Shown here: positions 1 through 12,600 of the stretch, piece by piece
Layout: every line of letters starts with the position of its first letter
Position numbering within the stretch: the first letter of the stretch is position 1
Source: Euryodendron excelsum
Taxonomy: Eukaryota > Streptophyta > Magnoliopsida > Ericales > Pentaphylacaceae
Direction: 5' to 3'
Assembly: GCA_033060915.1 (NCBI GenBank)
Contig: CM065394.1
Span: 25,450,001-25,514,000, forward strand
Length of the DNA: 64,000 bases
Made by a program: the position numbers and the translations under genes
The notes under the pieces: model-generated
The model's database searches: none
Told to the model about the DNA's origin: nothing
The model's input: only the letters and a program-made list of their open reading frames with translations

Positions 1-2455
1 TTGGGTTTCAAAGTTTCGGGACTCTTCAAAATAAAATTTTGCTCCGCCATTGATTGGGAGAGAGCTGGGAATGGCGGTGGAATTCTTCTTATGAGTTTGT
101 GTTTAAATTTAGAAATAATCAAAAGGACCAAAATGATTAGCGAACTCTTCATCAAAATAACAATGAACTTCTTCTTTTACTTTTTGTTAATCTAATTTAA
201 AATTGGAGGCACAGAGTTCAGTGATTTATTTTTGATATTTTCTTAATATGATGTTACTTATGTATCAAACACACTACTACCCATTTGAACGTTAATCATT
301 CAACTTCTAGCCTTTTAAACTGGAACAAACTTAAAACAGTCACTGCAAAAGCCTCAATAGATGATTTTTGTCACGAGTAGTTTATGTTCTCTCCTTTTTT
401 TTTTTTTTTTTCTTGCAAAAAGCAGTAGGAAATTGCTAAATTTTCAACTTGATTTCTATTTTATGGATCAAAATAACTGAAAGCTTGTTTTCTACTTCCT
501 TACAATTGACTGTAGGTGGTGGGTGTGTCTAATTCTGTTTGGGCTGCTTTTACAAGATTTCCTTGCTGAGAATGTTTGATAGCATATCAAGTTATCGAGA
601 AAGTTTTATATAAGTATTCTGATATTGGGCATATATATGGTATTTAAATCAAGAATTTGGTGAGAAAAAAAAAAGAATATAAAATTACATCATATATTTA
701 GTTATTAGAAAAAATAGAGAATAAAAAAATAAAAAAAAAAATAAGTAAGAAGTTAGAATTCTTCATCTTTTTTCTTTTTTTTTTTTCCTTTTCTCCAGAT
801 AAATTTGGGTTCAAAACATGCATTTAAGTGTAAGGCTGTCAAAAGATTGCATTGAACTTCCTTATATTTTGTTGTACTGCACGGTAAGTCTCTGTCCATA
901 CACAGATATCGGCTCGCAAAGACTAATGATACACAAATTAAACAGAATTTTTATATAAAGTTTCATATAGAATAATGTGACTATTTATAGTCCTTTTATT
1001 ACAAATAAGAACATCCATTGTTTGGTTCATAATTTTAATAAATGTCACTGTCACCTCATTCTAATGAAGTAAAAAAATTCTATGGAGATAGAGTTTTCTA
1101 CTAGGAACATGTCAAAACCAATCTTAAAAAGAATTGTGCACACCTGAGTGGCTCAAAATCTCATCCTCTTTCCACAAATTTCTTGGACGAACTACACTTG
1201 TTCAGCTTCAATCTTCACATCCTGTAACATACTCGAGTAACTAGCTAAAACGCTTCCAAAAGATATATCCTAGCATAGCATCCCTGCAACTTTTGTAATA
1301 TGAGTAAAGGGTGTTTGAACTCAGCTTATTTAGTAGTTTATAATTTAAGTTTATATCTTTTTTAAATTGTAATTTGGCTGGCATTGAAAAGGCGGTTAAA
1401 AAGCCATTTTTTATAGCTAACTTAGATTATGACATTTTTAAAAAAGTGCATGGCTTTTTAAAACTAACTTTAGCTTTTAGCTTATGACTTTTTAAAGTTA
1501 CAATACCCACTTGGTCCAACATCCACACTTCCAAATTTTCTAACTGATGGTGTTTAATTGGCTTTCCTTTGCTCATTCCAGAATTTGCAAAGTACATATA
1601 AATAAAATTGCTGCCTCCTGAAGAACGTTCCAGGGTCATGTCCACACTTAGCGGAAAGACTAAAGGGATTGGCTAAATTACACCCACAAAGAAATCAGGT
1701 CTTAACAAAATCTATAATATTCTGAAGGATCTAAGCTCTTGATTTGTATGTGTGTGTGTTCTTTCCTATTGTCAAAAAGAAAAAGGTCTTGTGCATGCTT
1801 CTGTGTCTATCCCACATCAGTCTGATATGTCATTTGGCACTGAGATATAACTCCATCCTCTTCTCCTTGAGAAGCTTGTTGTTGTGTTTATATATCTCTG
1901 GTCTGTGCGTGGATTGATTAGTCTTGAATAATGCCAGATGTGTTACACCAGTTCTATCTCAACTAACAAGCTTAAAACTCAAGCTCTTCATGTTGGCCAT
2001 TCCCTTATTACTTTCTTATTTCTAGATTTTTTAAAGGGTTTTAGGGATGAAATCTTGGGGCTTAAAGCTTTATACGGTAATTAACATAAAAATACCTATA
2101 AATAGATGTGTGTGCCTGTGTATCACCATAATATTTTGGCCAAGATGCTTTTGAAGGAATTCCCATGGATTTCAGGTTACATCATAAATGCACAAGAGAA
2201 ATTATGCTGTTAATCATTTCAATAGTGAATCTATTAACTTATTTTTTGAATTGGTGCAAAACGGGAGGTTTCAATTTTTGGATGAAGATGTATATTCATG
2301 TACACACATTAATAAGCAAAACTATCAACAGTCCAAATAGAGTCTCAATAACAAACCGATAACAAATTGGGGGGACAAAAGGTCAAGAATTCAATACCAG
2401 TAAGAACCATTTACCTTGGCCCCTTTGACAACTAAAAGTTCCCTGTAAATCGCTT
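1..2455. other. AT-rich noncoding DNA
   Basis: I see no convincing exon on either strand. The stretch holds homopolymer tracts (a T run near 392-411, A-rich DNA near 660-750, another T run near 773-786). The only open frames are short, with no recognisable composition or splice sites. Its right end would include the 3' UTR of the minus-strand exon that stops at 2456. Confidence 0.6.
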
Positions 2456-2684
2456 TTAAGCCTTCAACTCAAAATTCTCATGCAAGAACCTGTATAGCTC
2501 CTCTGCAAAATATTTGGATACTCTTCGTATGGGAGAAGGGTCCAGTAGACCAATCAAGAAAGCAGCAGGCGCATAACGGGCATCTTTCCACTTTGAGAGC
2601 ATATCTGCAATTGGATTGCACTGTGATTCTCGTTGCTGTTTGTTTAGCAAGAAACGGAAGGTGAGATCAGGCTGCTCAAGTACA
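2456..2684 (-). CDS. Terminal exon of an unidentified host gene (partial)
   Basis: The minus strand is open to a TAA stop at 2456-2458. The segment reads like real protein: mixed hydrophobic and charged, with no low complexity. It contains the runs KWKDARYAPAAFLIGLLDPS and FAEELYRFLHENFEL just before the stop. A good plant acceptor (T-rich tract then TTTCTACTAG) ends at 2685, giving a 229-bp exon that starts in mid-codon. The open frame continues upstream of this acceptor only as intron-like sequence. Further 5' exons should lie at higher coordinates, but I could not find them between 2700 and 4777. They may be very small, or cut off by the transposons from 4778 onward. I do not recognise the family. 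The exon may belong to a live gene or be a stranded remnant. Confidence 0.45.
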
Positions 2685-4777
2685 CTAGTAGAAACAAAAA
2701 TGGTTTCAGAGAATTTGTTCAAATATGTGAAATGCGCCATAAATGAATTAACCATATTGACCATACATAAGATTAGAACAACGGGGTGAGCCTATTAACC
2801 AATGACTCAACTGAAAGATCTCGTTAGTGAAGCTTGTGGAATTAGATTAATTAGCAACACACAATATATTCTTACAGTCCAAAGTTCAACTAAGAGGAGA
2901 ATCTCATCTTAATCCAATCTGGCTAAGATGGATAGTACAGGTGCCTTGGTGCATATGTTTATTTTCGCGCATGCATGCAAGGTCCTAAATTGCATTGCAA
3001 GATATAGTATTTTCAACCTCAACACACATGATACACTACCATATCCTGCAGTTTATTCCATGATATGTATTTTCAAGACCTTCTGATTCCCCATAGCAAG
3101 CAAATATTACATATACAAACATAGTACTTACACAGGACACTCAATTGATATATATTGTTCTTATATACATGGTACTTAGTAAAAAATTTAGCGCTGGAGA
3201 CTCATGGATATAATTAAACAACCACACATATAGAGCTATAATCATATACTTCCATTGTACCAACAAAAAAAATCACAATCATTGACATCAAAAGTAGTAG
3301 TAGGAAAATGATGAATAGAAGATCACTCAGTTTCAGTACCGAGTCATGGCGTGAACTTATTAGAAAGGGTAAACAATCATTTTGTGCTTCAAATTTTCAA
3401 TGTCTTCTTTAACCTCAAAATTTTCTAGTTGAACCCTTCAATTTCCATAACTAAGTTAGTTTAGGAGGTGAGAAAAACTATCATGCTACATCATACTTTC
3501 AACTTTAGCTAGTTTTAGGATTTAACGCTATGGAAAGATAGCCTAAATAAGAGAAACAGAGATGGAGAGAGAAAACCACTAGCAGTTTCAATTATAGAGC
3601 ACGTTGTCAGAGGTTGTAAATGTTTGAGAACTCAGATAGAAAAATTAAAAGTTGGAGGATGGCATTGCAAGTTTAATTGATGTTCAAGAATCAAAATAAT
3701 AGTTTGCCCTATTGAAAGACCAGTTCATATTGATTGACATTGAGAAATCACATGGAAACATTAACCATCCTAATATGTACATTATGTAGTATAAGACGGC
3801 ACTATTTCGTTCATCACATTATACAAAATAAGACAATTTTATCACATATATGATTGAACATTCAAGATTGATCTTTGATAATGGATCAAAGAGCACGAAA
3901 ATCAATCCCTTTTCTTCCACATTTTTTAGCATTCCACGGCAAAATTCAACAATCTCTTAACCAAAGTCAAGGACCAATCCAACTTGATTGAACAAAATAT
4001 GGAATGCCAATCTCTGATATTTTGACATCATCCAATTGTTCACAAATTCCACATCGCGATAAAAGAATCAATTTTAAAAAAAATTAGAAAAAAAATACCC
4101 TATTGCAAATTAATGAACTAAATCATTTCCATCACTTTTAAAACTGTAAAATTTGATCCTGCTAGGAAACAAAAATGGAAAGTTCTACACGTTCTATTAT
4201 TTTACAAATGCCTCTCAATCTGAATGCACATTAGTTTCTCCTATTTTTGTATATACTAGATGTGTGGCACACGTTATGCGTGTGAAGCTCATTTTTCTTG
4301 AAAGATTTATTCAAAATACAACTTTCAAAGAACCCACTAACCAGTAAATTCTTTAAAAACCATAAAGAACCCACGTCAAATATAACTTTTGAAGAACCCA
4401 CAAACCTGCAAACTCATATTTTTTATTCAAGATCATTCGAATTTCATAGGCAACTGACAATGAGTTTTAGAGATAATTGAATTTCAGAGGTAATTACATA
4501 GTCGTCAATGCTCATAAACTTGCAAAAGCCCTAACTCCTTATAACTCTGGAACAATTGGTAAGACATGGAGTGTTTGATATTTTGTTGATTTTCCTTTCT
4601 TTAACCTTTTAGTTACTATAGGCAGTAGTAGCATGTATTTTAATTAATTGTTTTACAAAATTAACACGGTTTCAATTTGCTTCAAATTTGAGAGGAAATC
4701 AGACCGGTGTTCTCCTTTCATATATTAGTATGGATAAACAAAACTAATCTAAATATTGTTTTAAGAAAGACGATAAT
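2685..4777. other. AT-rich noncoding DNA upstream of the 2456 exon
   Basis: No exon or transposon terminus is evident. If the exon at 2456-2684 belongs to an intact gene, its intron and upstream exons would fall here, yet both strands are interrupted by frequent stops. Short open frames near 4153-4480 have no recognisable content. Confidence 0.5.
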
Positions 4778-5130
4778 CACTGGAAGAAAAGAGGCTATTT
4801 GCGACAAAAACTTTTGCGATGGCTCCTTTGCTATTGCAAATACTATTATTTGTGACGGCATGAGAGCCGTCATAAAAAATCTTATATTCGATGCCATCAT
4901 TTGAGACAGCATATGAAATCGTCGCTAATAGAAAGTCAAAACAGCACCGTTTTGAGTATGTAAATGCGTCGTGACTTTTTTGCAACGAGATATTGGTGAC
5001 GGCAGAGTGCCGAAACAAATAAATCACAATACGCTGTCATTTTGGGTAAAAAGCTAATTTAAAATTTTATTGAAATGATGTCATTTTATTTATTATTAAA
5101 ATTTTGACTAAACTACGTCATTTCAATAGC
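4778..5130 (+). mobile_element. CACTA-type (En/Spm-like) transposon terminus
   Basis: The segment begins CACTGGAAGAAAAGAGG, close to the CACTACAAGAAAA terminal repeat of plant CACTA elements. The next 250 bases repeat short TTTGCGAC, GCGATGG, GTGACGGCA and CCGTC words in both orientations. Such subterminal repeats are where CACTA transposases bind. No transposase frame follows and I did not find a matching right end, so this is a truncated or interrupted copy. The words seen are direct evidence; the family assignment is inference. Confidence 0.5.
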
Positions 5131-6124
5131 TAAAGTTGATTTCCCCCCTTTCCCTATTCAACCTTCCCTCTCTCAGCCCTAACCTAGCTTCAAGAATCTC
5201 CCTCTCTCAGCCCTAACCTAGTTGCAAGAATCTCTCTCTCTTAGCCCATCGCATGCTATTGCTGCCGCTCAACCTCCATCACCACCGCCTGCTACTGCCT
5301 CTCACCATCGGCACCCAATAGGTAAGCCTCCTCTCTCATCCCAAACCTTCTCGCGTATTGTTGCTGCCTTTCAACCTTCTTTCCATCGCCACTGCCTGCT
5401 GCTGCCTCTAGCCTTCGGCGCCTATTGTCATCGATTCGACCTAACCCTGGCACCTAGTAGGTAAGCCTCCCTCTCTCATTGCAAGTAAGCATATCAATTG
5501 TCCAAGAAGAAGGGTCTCACAGTCTTCGCAGGTTCTGGTTCTTTGTTATACGGTGCATTCTTTCAATTTACCTCTTCATACCCATTTAAGATTTATCTTT
5601 TTTGTGAAACCAAATCAAAGGATTGCATGTGCCTGTTTTGTTACTCTTCTTTGTCATTTCTTTCTCTTTGTTTTCTTAATCTATTGCTTATTCTATTCAC
5701 AAAACTTGATAATTTCGATTTAGTCATGATTTGGGCAGTATTAGGTAAAGCATCTTTGAGTTTGAGCATCTTCCATTTGAGTCTATGATGCTGATTAACT
5801 TACTTATTAGTGTTTTTTAAAAAGATTATGTGAATGGGTTATTGGGTTGATCTTGGTTTTGAGCTATTTGATTGGGATTTTGTGTAGATCTGCGTATAGG
5901 GGCAAGTTCTAGTATTATTTTTTGATGCATTGAAGCCTGTATTGAAGTGGCTATACACCAGATTTTCTTCTCTCATTATTGTCTTAAGTCTAATTTTTGA
6001 AATTATGGGTGGTTTAGTTTTATTGTCAATTTAATAGTCAAATTGTCAATTAGTGGATAATGGCTGATTTGTTGACTATCATTTATTGGCAAAGATTTGA
6101 ACTCTATTGGAAGCTAGGGCTAAT
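5131..6124. other. Noncoding stretch with a 34-bp tandem duplication
   Basis: Two copies of a 34-bp unit, CCCTCTCTCAGCCCTAACCT plus AGYTKCAAGAATCT, start at 5166 and 5200, with a decayed third copy to about 5240. The following pyrimidine-rich DNA resembles a transposon-internal leader. It gives small proline- and alanine-rich open frames (5222-5464, 5498-5788) that I do not consider genes. It may be the interior of the CACTA element starting at 4778. Confidence 0.4.
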
Positions 6125-6675
6125 TGTCACGCCCCAAAACAACTGATAGTGTATGCCAAATCAAGTGCACACCATATAGTATCCTTTAGGATTGTATTAG
6201 CATGAAAATAGTGAACATGTGCTAAGTACACACCATGACATACTCCAAGCTCTTAATATCAATGGATCAGAGAACTTGAGCCAAGTACACACAAGGTATA
6301 CTATTAGGGTCCTAATAGCTATGCAAAAATAAGCACGGACCATTGGATTTCTTTAAATAGAGTCAATATTCATTTCAAGGTTTAAGCTTCTACCTTTTAT
6401 GATAGGAGTATCAATGAGTTGGTAGCTCTGCTTCTAAGGATCTTAGTCCAAGCAATAACTTTCATTACCCATGTTTATTAGACGTCAACTAAGTCTATTA
6501 TGGTGATAAATATAACTTCTTATCATTTCGGGATTAAATATATCGTCCTTAACTAAAAACAGGACACATTGGGTCTTTTCTGATCATCGTTAGCCCATAG
6601 CTCGATGTAATCTAAGACACCACAATTTTGATGTTGCTTTATGCCAAAAACAAAACTTTATAGTACATAACATAT
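6125..6675. mobile_element. LTR-like fragment split by the copia insertion
   Basis: The sequence switches character at TGTCACGCCCC, a word that opens many plant LTRs and resembles the start of the solo LTR at 13883. It has no open frame. It is interrupted at 6675/6676 by the copia element and continues at 21727. I could not find a matching terminus with a target duplication, so the boundary at 6125 is tentative. Confidence 0.3.
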
Positions 6676-7689
6676 TGAAAAACCGAGCCTTTGTTTATGT
6701 TTTGTCCAAGAGATTAAAATCTACAATATTGGTTCAAGATGTTATGGCAATGAGCAATATTGTACATACCAAAGCACAAAAGAAAGCAAACCATTCAATT
6801 AGTAACATATTAGTCTTTTGCTGTAGAAACCCTTAAATGGGAGAAAAATCACGTGTTCCCTTTGCTGGACAAAGATCATGCATTATATCTCGTTGTTCAG
6901 ACGGTTACAAGACTCTTCACATCCAACCTATCCACTCCATGATCTAATGATTGTCTTGACCTTACTAGTATCCATGATTCACCGTCTTCGTGCTTGACCA
7001 CTGTTCAGATCCCTTTATAATGAATTTCACGTCTTAAACTCCATCAAGACTCTTGAATTCTTCAATTGGGTTGAAGAAAATTGTTGCTAAGATCTATTTC
7101 TGAGCTTCTAAGAAGGTAAAAAATACTTCTCTCTAGGAATTTTTGATAGTGGCGGCTCAGATAAGGTTTGGGAAACTGTGCTGGGCTTTAAATAGGAGCA
7201 AAAACTCTAGCAACGCGATTCTCGAGAAATCTCATTTCGCTCAGCTCGCTCCCGCGAGGATCACGCAAAGCGCAGCTAGCTCCCGCAAGGATCCTGTGAG
7301 GATCCAGTGAGCTCAATCCCAGATTTTGACGTACTCATTGTTTTTGCCCTTGACCTCCCACGACATCTTGCAAAGGTCTCGTGAGGTTCTAACCAATCTG
7401 CATGCTCACTGTTTTTGTCCTCAAGCTTCCACAACTTCCCTCAGACATCTTGCGAGCTCCATGTTTTGCAGCCAGCACACTATTTTTGCTCTTGAGATCC
7501 CTGGAATTCCATCGACATCTCTTGAAGTCCCTTTCAATAACCAAAAAGTATCATACAAGATTCTCTTAGCCTGAGCTTGCACGAATAAGCTTGAAAGCAC
7601 TTCCAAATGCTTGTGATTAAAAACCCAAGTCCCTAAAATACATCAAAACAAGACATGTCACGAAATTTAGCCAATTACATAAACTTACA
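6676..7689 (-). repeat. 3' LTR of the copia element
   Basis: This is a direct repeat of 20707-21721. In element orientation it runs from TGTAAGTTTATG to GGTTTTTCA. It contains a GC-rich block around 7190-7450 with repeated CTCGCTCCCGCGAGGATC-type words, matched in the other LTR around 21280-21480. Confidence 0.9.
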
Positions 7690-8148
7690 ATATCTCTCTT
7701 TGGCAATTTCGTGACCAAAACCCTATGCTACACGACATTACCATTACAAGGAAAGAAAACACAATGAAAAAAAAAATACAAGGACTCCCCAATCACAAGC
7801 ACCAATCACAAGTATGTGAAACATCCCTGCATGCTGCATTAACCAACCAAACTAGCCCAATTAAGTGCAAGTGAAATAATAGAACAATATATAGAAGCGT
7901 AGAAAACAATATATAGAAGTGAAGAAAACATATTGCAGCTCTCCCCCTTTTTGGGAACAAATTGACAAAAGAAGTTAACCATGCAAAGCAAAATCCAATA
8001 TCCAATATAGGGAAAAACTAGGCAGGAGCCAAACACAAAAACCTCAAGCATGCAAAACAAGGCACCCAACAAAACCAATGTCCAACAATATCCATACAAA
8101 AGAAAGAAAAAAATATCCACAAGATAAACCATACACCAGACATAATTA
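7690..8148 (-). other. 3' untranslated region and polypurine tract of copia
   Basis: On the minus strand the LTR is preceded by GCCAAAGAGAGATAT, which fits a polypurine tract, and a second purine run (AAAAAGGGGGAGAG) lies near 7936-7949. The rest separates the third ORF from the LTR. The open frames here (7793-8177) are leucine- and phenylalanine-rich noise. Confidence 0.5.
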
Positions 8149-9591
8149 TCACCAACGAACGCTTTGAATGAAATCATTTACATCATGGATAAACTCGGTG
8201 TGCCGCCGGAAAAGAGCAGATAGAGTATCCCAAACACAAACAATATCACGTTTGTGTCGCTCCACGATGAGATCAATCCGCTCATGAACCAGGCCAATGC
8301 GCTCCATCAAGTCAGTGTGGATCGATGTTAGCTGGGTGGAGAGAGCATCAATGGCAGCAGCAGTAGAGGAGGAGGAGGAGGAAGTAGAAACAGGAGCAAA
8401 CGTCTCGGTAGGAGGAGGAGTAGCTGCAGGAGCAGTGGAGGAAGATGGTGCTGTAAGATCCAACAGGAGGAGCCTCATCATCCAAAAGTTCCACCGCGGG
8501 CTACTGCAACTGTGATGGGGGAGGCACAAAGCTAAGATGAACATTACTCAACCTGAGGGTCTGACGAGAAATGGGCTTCCTAACCGGGATACGCATCTCG
8601 CCGACGCCGCCACAATGTGATGACGAGAGAGAAAGTCGGCAATCAAAATTCGAAAAGGAAGATAAGCACGGAACGAGTTGTCTATAGAGGCCTCGAGGAT
8701 AAGATTGAATATGAGACGAGAGATATCCACAGCGAGGTCGGTGGCTATGGCATGCATAAGACAAGCATGAGACTCATCGATCTCAGTCACATATGAAGTA
8801 CAAAGAAAGAGATCACACACCACATGGTTTAGCACCCGAAAAACATCCTTAAGCTCTTTTTGCTTAAGGAGACTCAAAGGACCAGGTGGCCAATTGCCTC
8901 CAGAAAAGAGGAGAAGCTGGGCCAAAGAATTCAACGTAGGCCCAGTGCGAGTAGGAGGATAGGGGAATTCAGTGATAATAGGGCGAGTGATATGGTGAAA
9001 TGTGCAAATATCAGTGATAGACAAAGTTAGAGGCACCCCACGCATAAACAACTGTAAGGAACCAGCCTCCTTGTTTGGAGCATGAATATTCACATAAAAT
9101 TTTCAAACAAGCTCTTAACTAGCCAACCCATTACACACAGCTAGATGCATCCAACCCCACTTAGAGAAGTAGGTATGGATACACGTCTTAGAGAACTGAT
9201 CGAAGATAACACCCTGAGAGACAAAAACGGGTCGAGAGGAAAAAGAACGATTATACTGAGACTCAGCTTCAGAGGTGGGTCTAAACCGAGACACTTCAGG
9301 GGAGAAAGAGACTCCCCCTCGACATGACGTTGCGACATCAAAGGTGCTAGAGCGAAGGCGCTTGCTCAGGGAACGAGGAGTAAACTGAGTGCTCGGGGAA
9401 CTAGGGCCAGACCAGTTGCTCGGGGAACCCGAGGTACATCGAGAAGGAGGGGTTTGTGGCCCCTTCCATTTTCTACGTGTAGGAATCATAGTGCACACCA
9501 AAGCAGATGCACCAGTCCAACAGTGACTAGTCCAAGCAAGACCTATGCAAACATAACCCCAATAAGCAGAAAACCCAAACGAAACTAACAA
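8149..9591 (-). pseudogene. Env-position third ORF of the copia element (broken)
   Basis: The frame runs from about 9489 (an ATG giving MIPTRRKW; the open frame starts at 9591) down to 8149, with two stops near 9100-9117 and a frameshift near 8550-8600. A serine-, threonine- and proline-rich N-terminal part comes first. Next is a conserved globular block with LFMRGVPLTLSITDICTFHH and later DESHACLMHAI. That block resembles the putative plant transposon protein domain often found in Sirevirus third ORFs. A serine/proline-rich linker follows, then a helical, probably coiled-coil tail with repeated MERIGLVHERIDLIVERHKR-type heptads. I see no clear signal peptide or transmembrane anchor, so env-like refers to position only. 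Its function is unknown. Confidence 0.65.
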
Positions 9592-11080
9592 GTAGGGCTA
9601 ACACAAAGCAACGCCAAACGGACACCCAAATAGGAGAGACACACCAGTCACCGTGACTAGGTCAAGAACAGTGGGCCAAAAAAATAGCCATAATCCTGAC
9701 AAAGTAAGAACAACAGCGGCCCCCGACGAGTGATTCACACCCCATAATCAGAAAAACACAACCCCAAAAGACTCAATCAACAATAGAACACAAAACCCCC
9801 CAAAACCCAAACCCTAGATCTGAAGAAAACCCAAAATTGATACAGGAAGAGGAACGAAGAAAGGAGAGGAGGATTACCTCAACAACAATCCAGTAGAAGC
9901 GATGAAGAACAGGGAGAAGAAGCTTGCTGGATCGAGGAGTAACAGGCACCCACGATCACCAGTCATCACAGGTTCGAAGAGGAAGAAACGCGACAAGAAG
10001 GTAAAAAGTGAAAAGTAACAGTCGTTGGGGAGATAAATAATGCCTTGATAAGTTGACTTCATGGGAGCGAGATCCAGCGACATCCCGCCAGATCACCTGA
10101 CTAAATAAAATACACCCAAAACAATAGGAGAACCCACCTGACCAAGGCCACAATAATCAACACATTCAAAATACAACTAATGAAGATAAAGAAGACTTAA
10201 ACATGAAAAATTAACATCAATATAGATCAAGAATGGCATGCTAGCAACTCAAGACACACAAAGATGATAAGAACCATACTACTAATTATGAAACGTGATG
10301 CAGGTCCTTCAAAAGATCAATGAGAATATAGACCTAAGAACAAAATCATGGCAGTGTTCATCATGGAAGCTTCCTCTTAGACAATAATATACTCAAAGTC
10401 AAACCACCATGTCATCCCAATAAAGATATTTAACCACGAAATATTTTTGTCAAGAATCACATACTCTTCTGATCAACCTTCGAAGTTCCAACCCTATCTT
10501 TCCAGCTTAGAAACACAATAGACAATCAAGGGGTGGTGGCTTTTACACATGTGAGCAAGTAGCCATCTCCTCTTGTCACATAACAAGGGTAGGTTCTCAC
10601 AAACTCACAGGTAGACCTTTTCACCCAAACATTTTTTTATTTCTAAATTTTTTTTTTTGTGTGAAAGGGTATACATGACCACGGTCAATCGAGGCATTCC
10701 TGACCAGAAGAAGACAACGACGATGAGGTCCGCAAAATGATCACAAAAGGTCAGACTCCATATTTTAAGAAATTTCAAGAGGACAATATCTGATAAACAT
10801 GAATTATAAGCATGGCTGGAATCACCAATAATGCATGAATCACAAACACACAATCCAAGATGCACACAAGATTCAATTTATGTCATGCTCATGCCTCTAG
10901 TAATTCATGGGAAATGCTTTAAAAAGATGACAAAGAGAACCAAAAGTAAGTCACACTAAAGACACACACACATAACACGAAACAAAAACAATAACAAAAT
11001 ACACACAAAGATAGGCTTGAGATAAGATGAAGCAGGAACCGAGCTCAAGCCTGGACCCCAACAAGACAGACTACTCGAGA
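9592..11080 (-). other. Noncoding spacer between pol and third ORF of copia
   Basis: This is about 1.5 kb without a credible reading frame. It would be the leader of the third ORF. Short frames at 9874-10153 and 10605-10865 are not supported by composition. A splice acceptor for a subgenomic third-ORF RNA might be expected here, but I could not identify one with confidence. Confidence 0.5.
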
Positions 11081-12600
11081 GAGCACACTTCTAGGGATTT
11101 CCGTAGAAATTCAAACCTAAGAGTGTCAAGGGGTTTAGTGAAGAGATCAGCAAGTTGTTTCTCAGTGGAAATATGCTCTAGAGAGATGACCTTCTCTTCA
11201 ACTAATTCACGGATAAAGTGATAGAAAATGTCAACGTGTTTGGTGCGAGAATGTTAAACAGGATTCTTAGAAATACTAATCGCACTCATGTTGTCACAAA
11301 ACAGAGTCATGACATTCGGTTTAAGGCTATAATCACACAACATCTATTTCATCCACAAAAATTGAGCACAATAGCTTCCAGCAACTATGTACTCTACCTC
11401 AACAGTGGACAAGGAGATGTCATTGTGTTTTTTACTATGCCAAGCAATAAGGTTATTGCCTACATAAAAACACCCACCAGAGGTGCTCTTACGATTATCA
11501 GCAGACCCTATCCAATCTGCATCAGTATAGCCTGCAATATCTGCATTAGTGTTCAAGATAAATCAAATACCATGCCCAATAGTACCATTGACATATTTAA
11601 TAATTCTTTTAACCACAAACAAGCGTGATTCTTTGGGACATGCCCCAAAACAAGCACAAACACCAACACTAAAAGCAATGTCAGGTCTACTAGCAGTTAA
11701 GTAAATCAGACTACCAATCATGCTCATATACAAGGTTTGATCAACATTCTTGCCTGAAGCATCCTTACTAAGCTTAAGACTAGTATCATAGGAGTCCTAG
11801 CATGCTTCGTGTTTTCCAAACCAAATTTTTTCACAAGGTCTTTAGCATATTTGGACTGAGAGATAAAAAAAAATCCCTTAATCCATCTGTTTAACTTGCA
11901 ATCCTAGGAAGTAATTCAGTTCACCCATCATGCTCATTTCAAATTGACTTTTCATATGTTCAGAAAAATTATGAGCAAGCTTTTTAGAAGTAGAACCAAA
12001 CACAATATCATCCACGTAGATTTGAGCAATAAAAATGTGTTTTGATTCTTATTTTATGAACAAAGTTTTATCAAATCCCCCTCGAGTGAATCCAGACTCT
12101 AGCAAAAAGATAGTCAATCTCTCATACTAAGCTCGAGGAGCTTGTTTTAATCTATACAAAGCTTTTTTTGAGCTTGTACACATAGTTAGGATGCTTAGGG
12201 TCGTCAAACCCTTTGGGTTGTTCAATATAGGCTTCTTCTTGAAGAATGCCATTTAGAAAAACACTCTTCACATCCATCTGATGAAGTCTAAAGCCTAGAT
12301 AACAAGTAATGGCAAGCAAGATGCGAACAAACTCCAACCTTGCAACAGGGGCAAAGATCTCATCAAAGTCTATTCCTGTAATTTGAGTGTATCCTTGTGC
12401 TACAAGTCTTGCCTTTTTTCTAGTGATAGTGCCATATTTATCAGATTTATTCTTAAATATCCATTTGGTACCTATCACATTCACATTATGGGGTCTAGGC
12501 ACAAGAGTTCAAATATTATTACGCACAAATTGACTCAACTCTTCATGCATAGCAGTAACCCAATGCCCATCATTCAAGGCTTTTTTCACATTTTTTGGTT
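11081..12600 (-). pseudogene. Copia reverse transcriptase and RNase H (broken)
   Basis: Copia-type RT (RVT_2 family) starts near 12600. The block VIGTKWIFKNKSDKYGTITR lies near 12450, MDVKSVFLNG near 12270 and the catalytic YVDD at 12007-12018. Copia RNase H follows, with GYTDADWIGSADNRKSTSGG near 11510 and a conserved tail near 11090-11140 (LADLFTKPL type). Together they would copy the element's RNA into DNA. The frame is broken by several stops, for example at 12152 and near 11630 and 11344, and by small shifts, so no active enzyme can be made. Confidence 0.9.

Noticed and set aside
5222..5788. Pro/Ala-rich and Phe/Leu-rich small proteins
   Set aside because: Low-complexity translation of pyrimidine-rich transposon DNA, without promoter or homology.
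7793..8177. Minus-strand membrane-like small protein beside the copia 3' LTR
   Set aside because: Phe/Leu/Tyr-rich reading of AT-rich 3' UTR; overlapping frames look equally hydrophobic.
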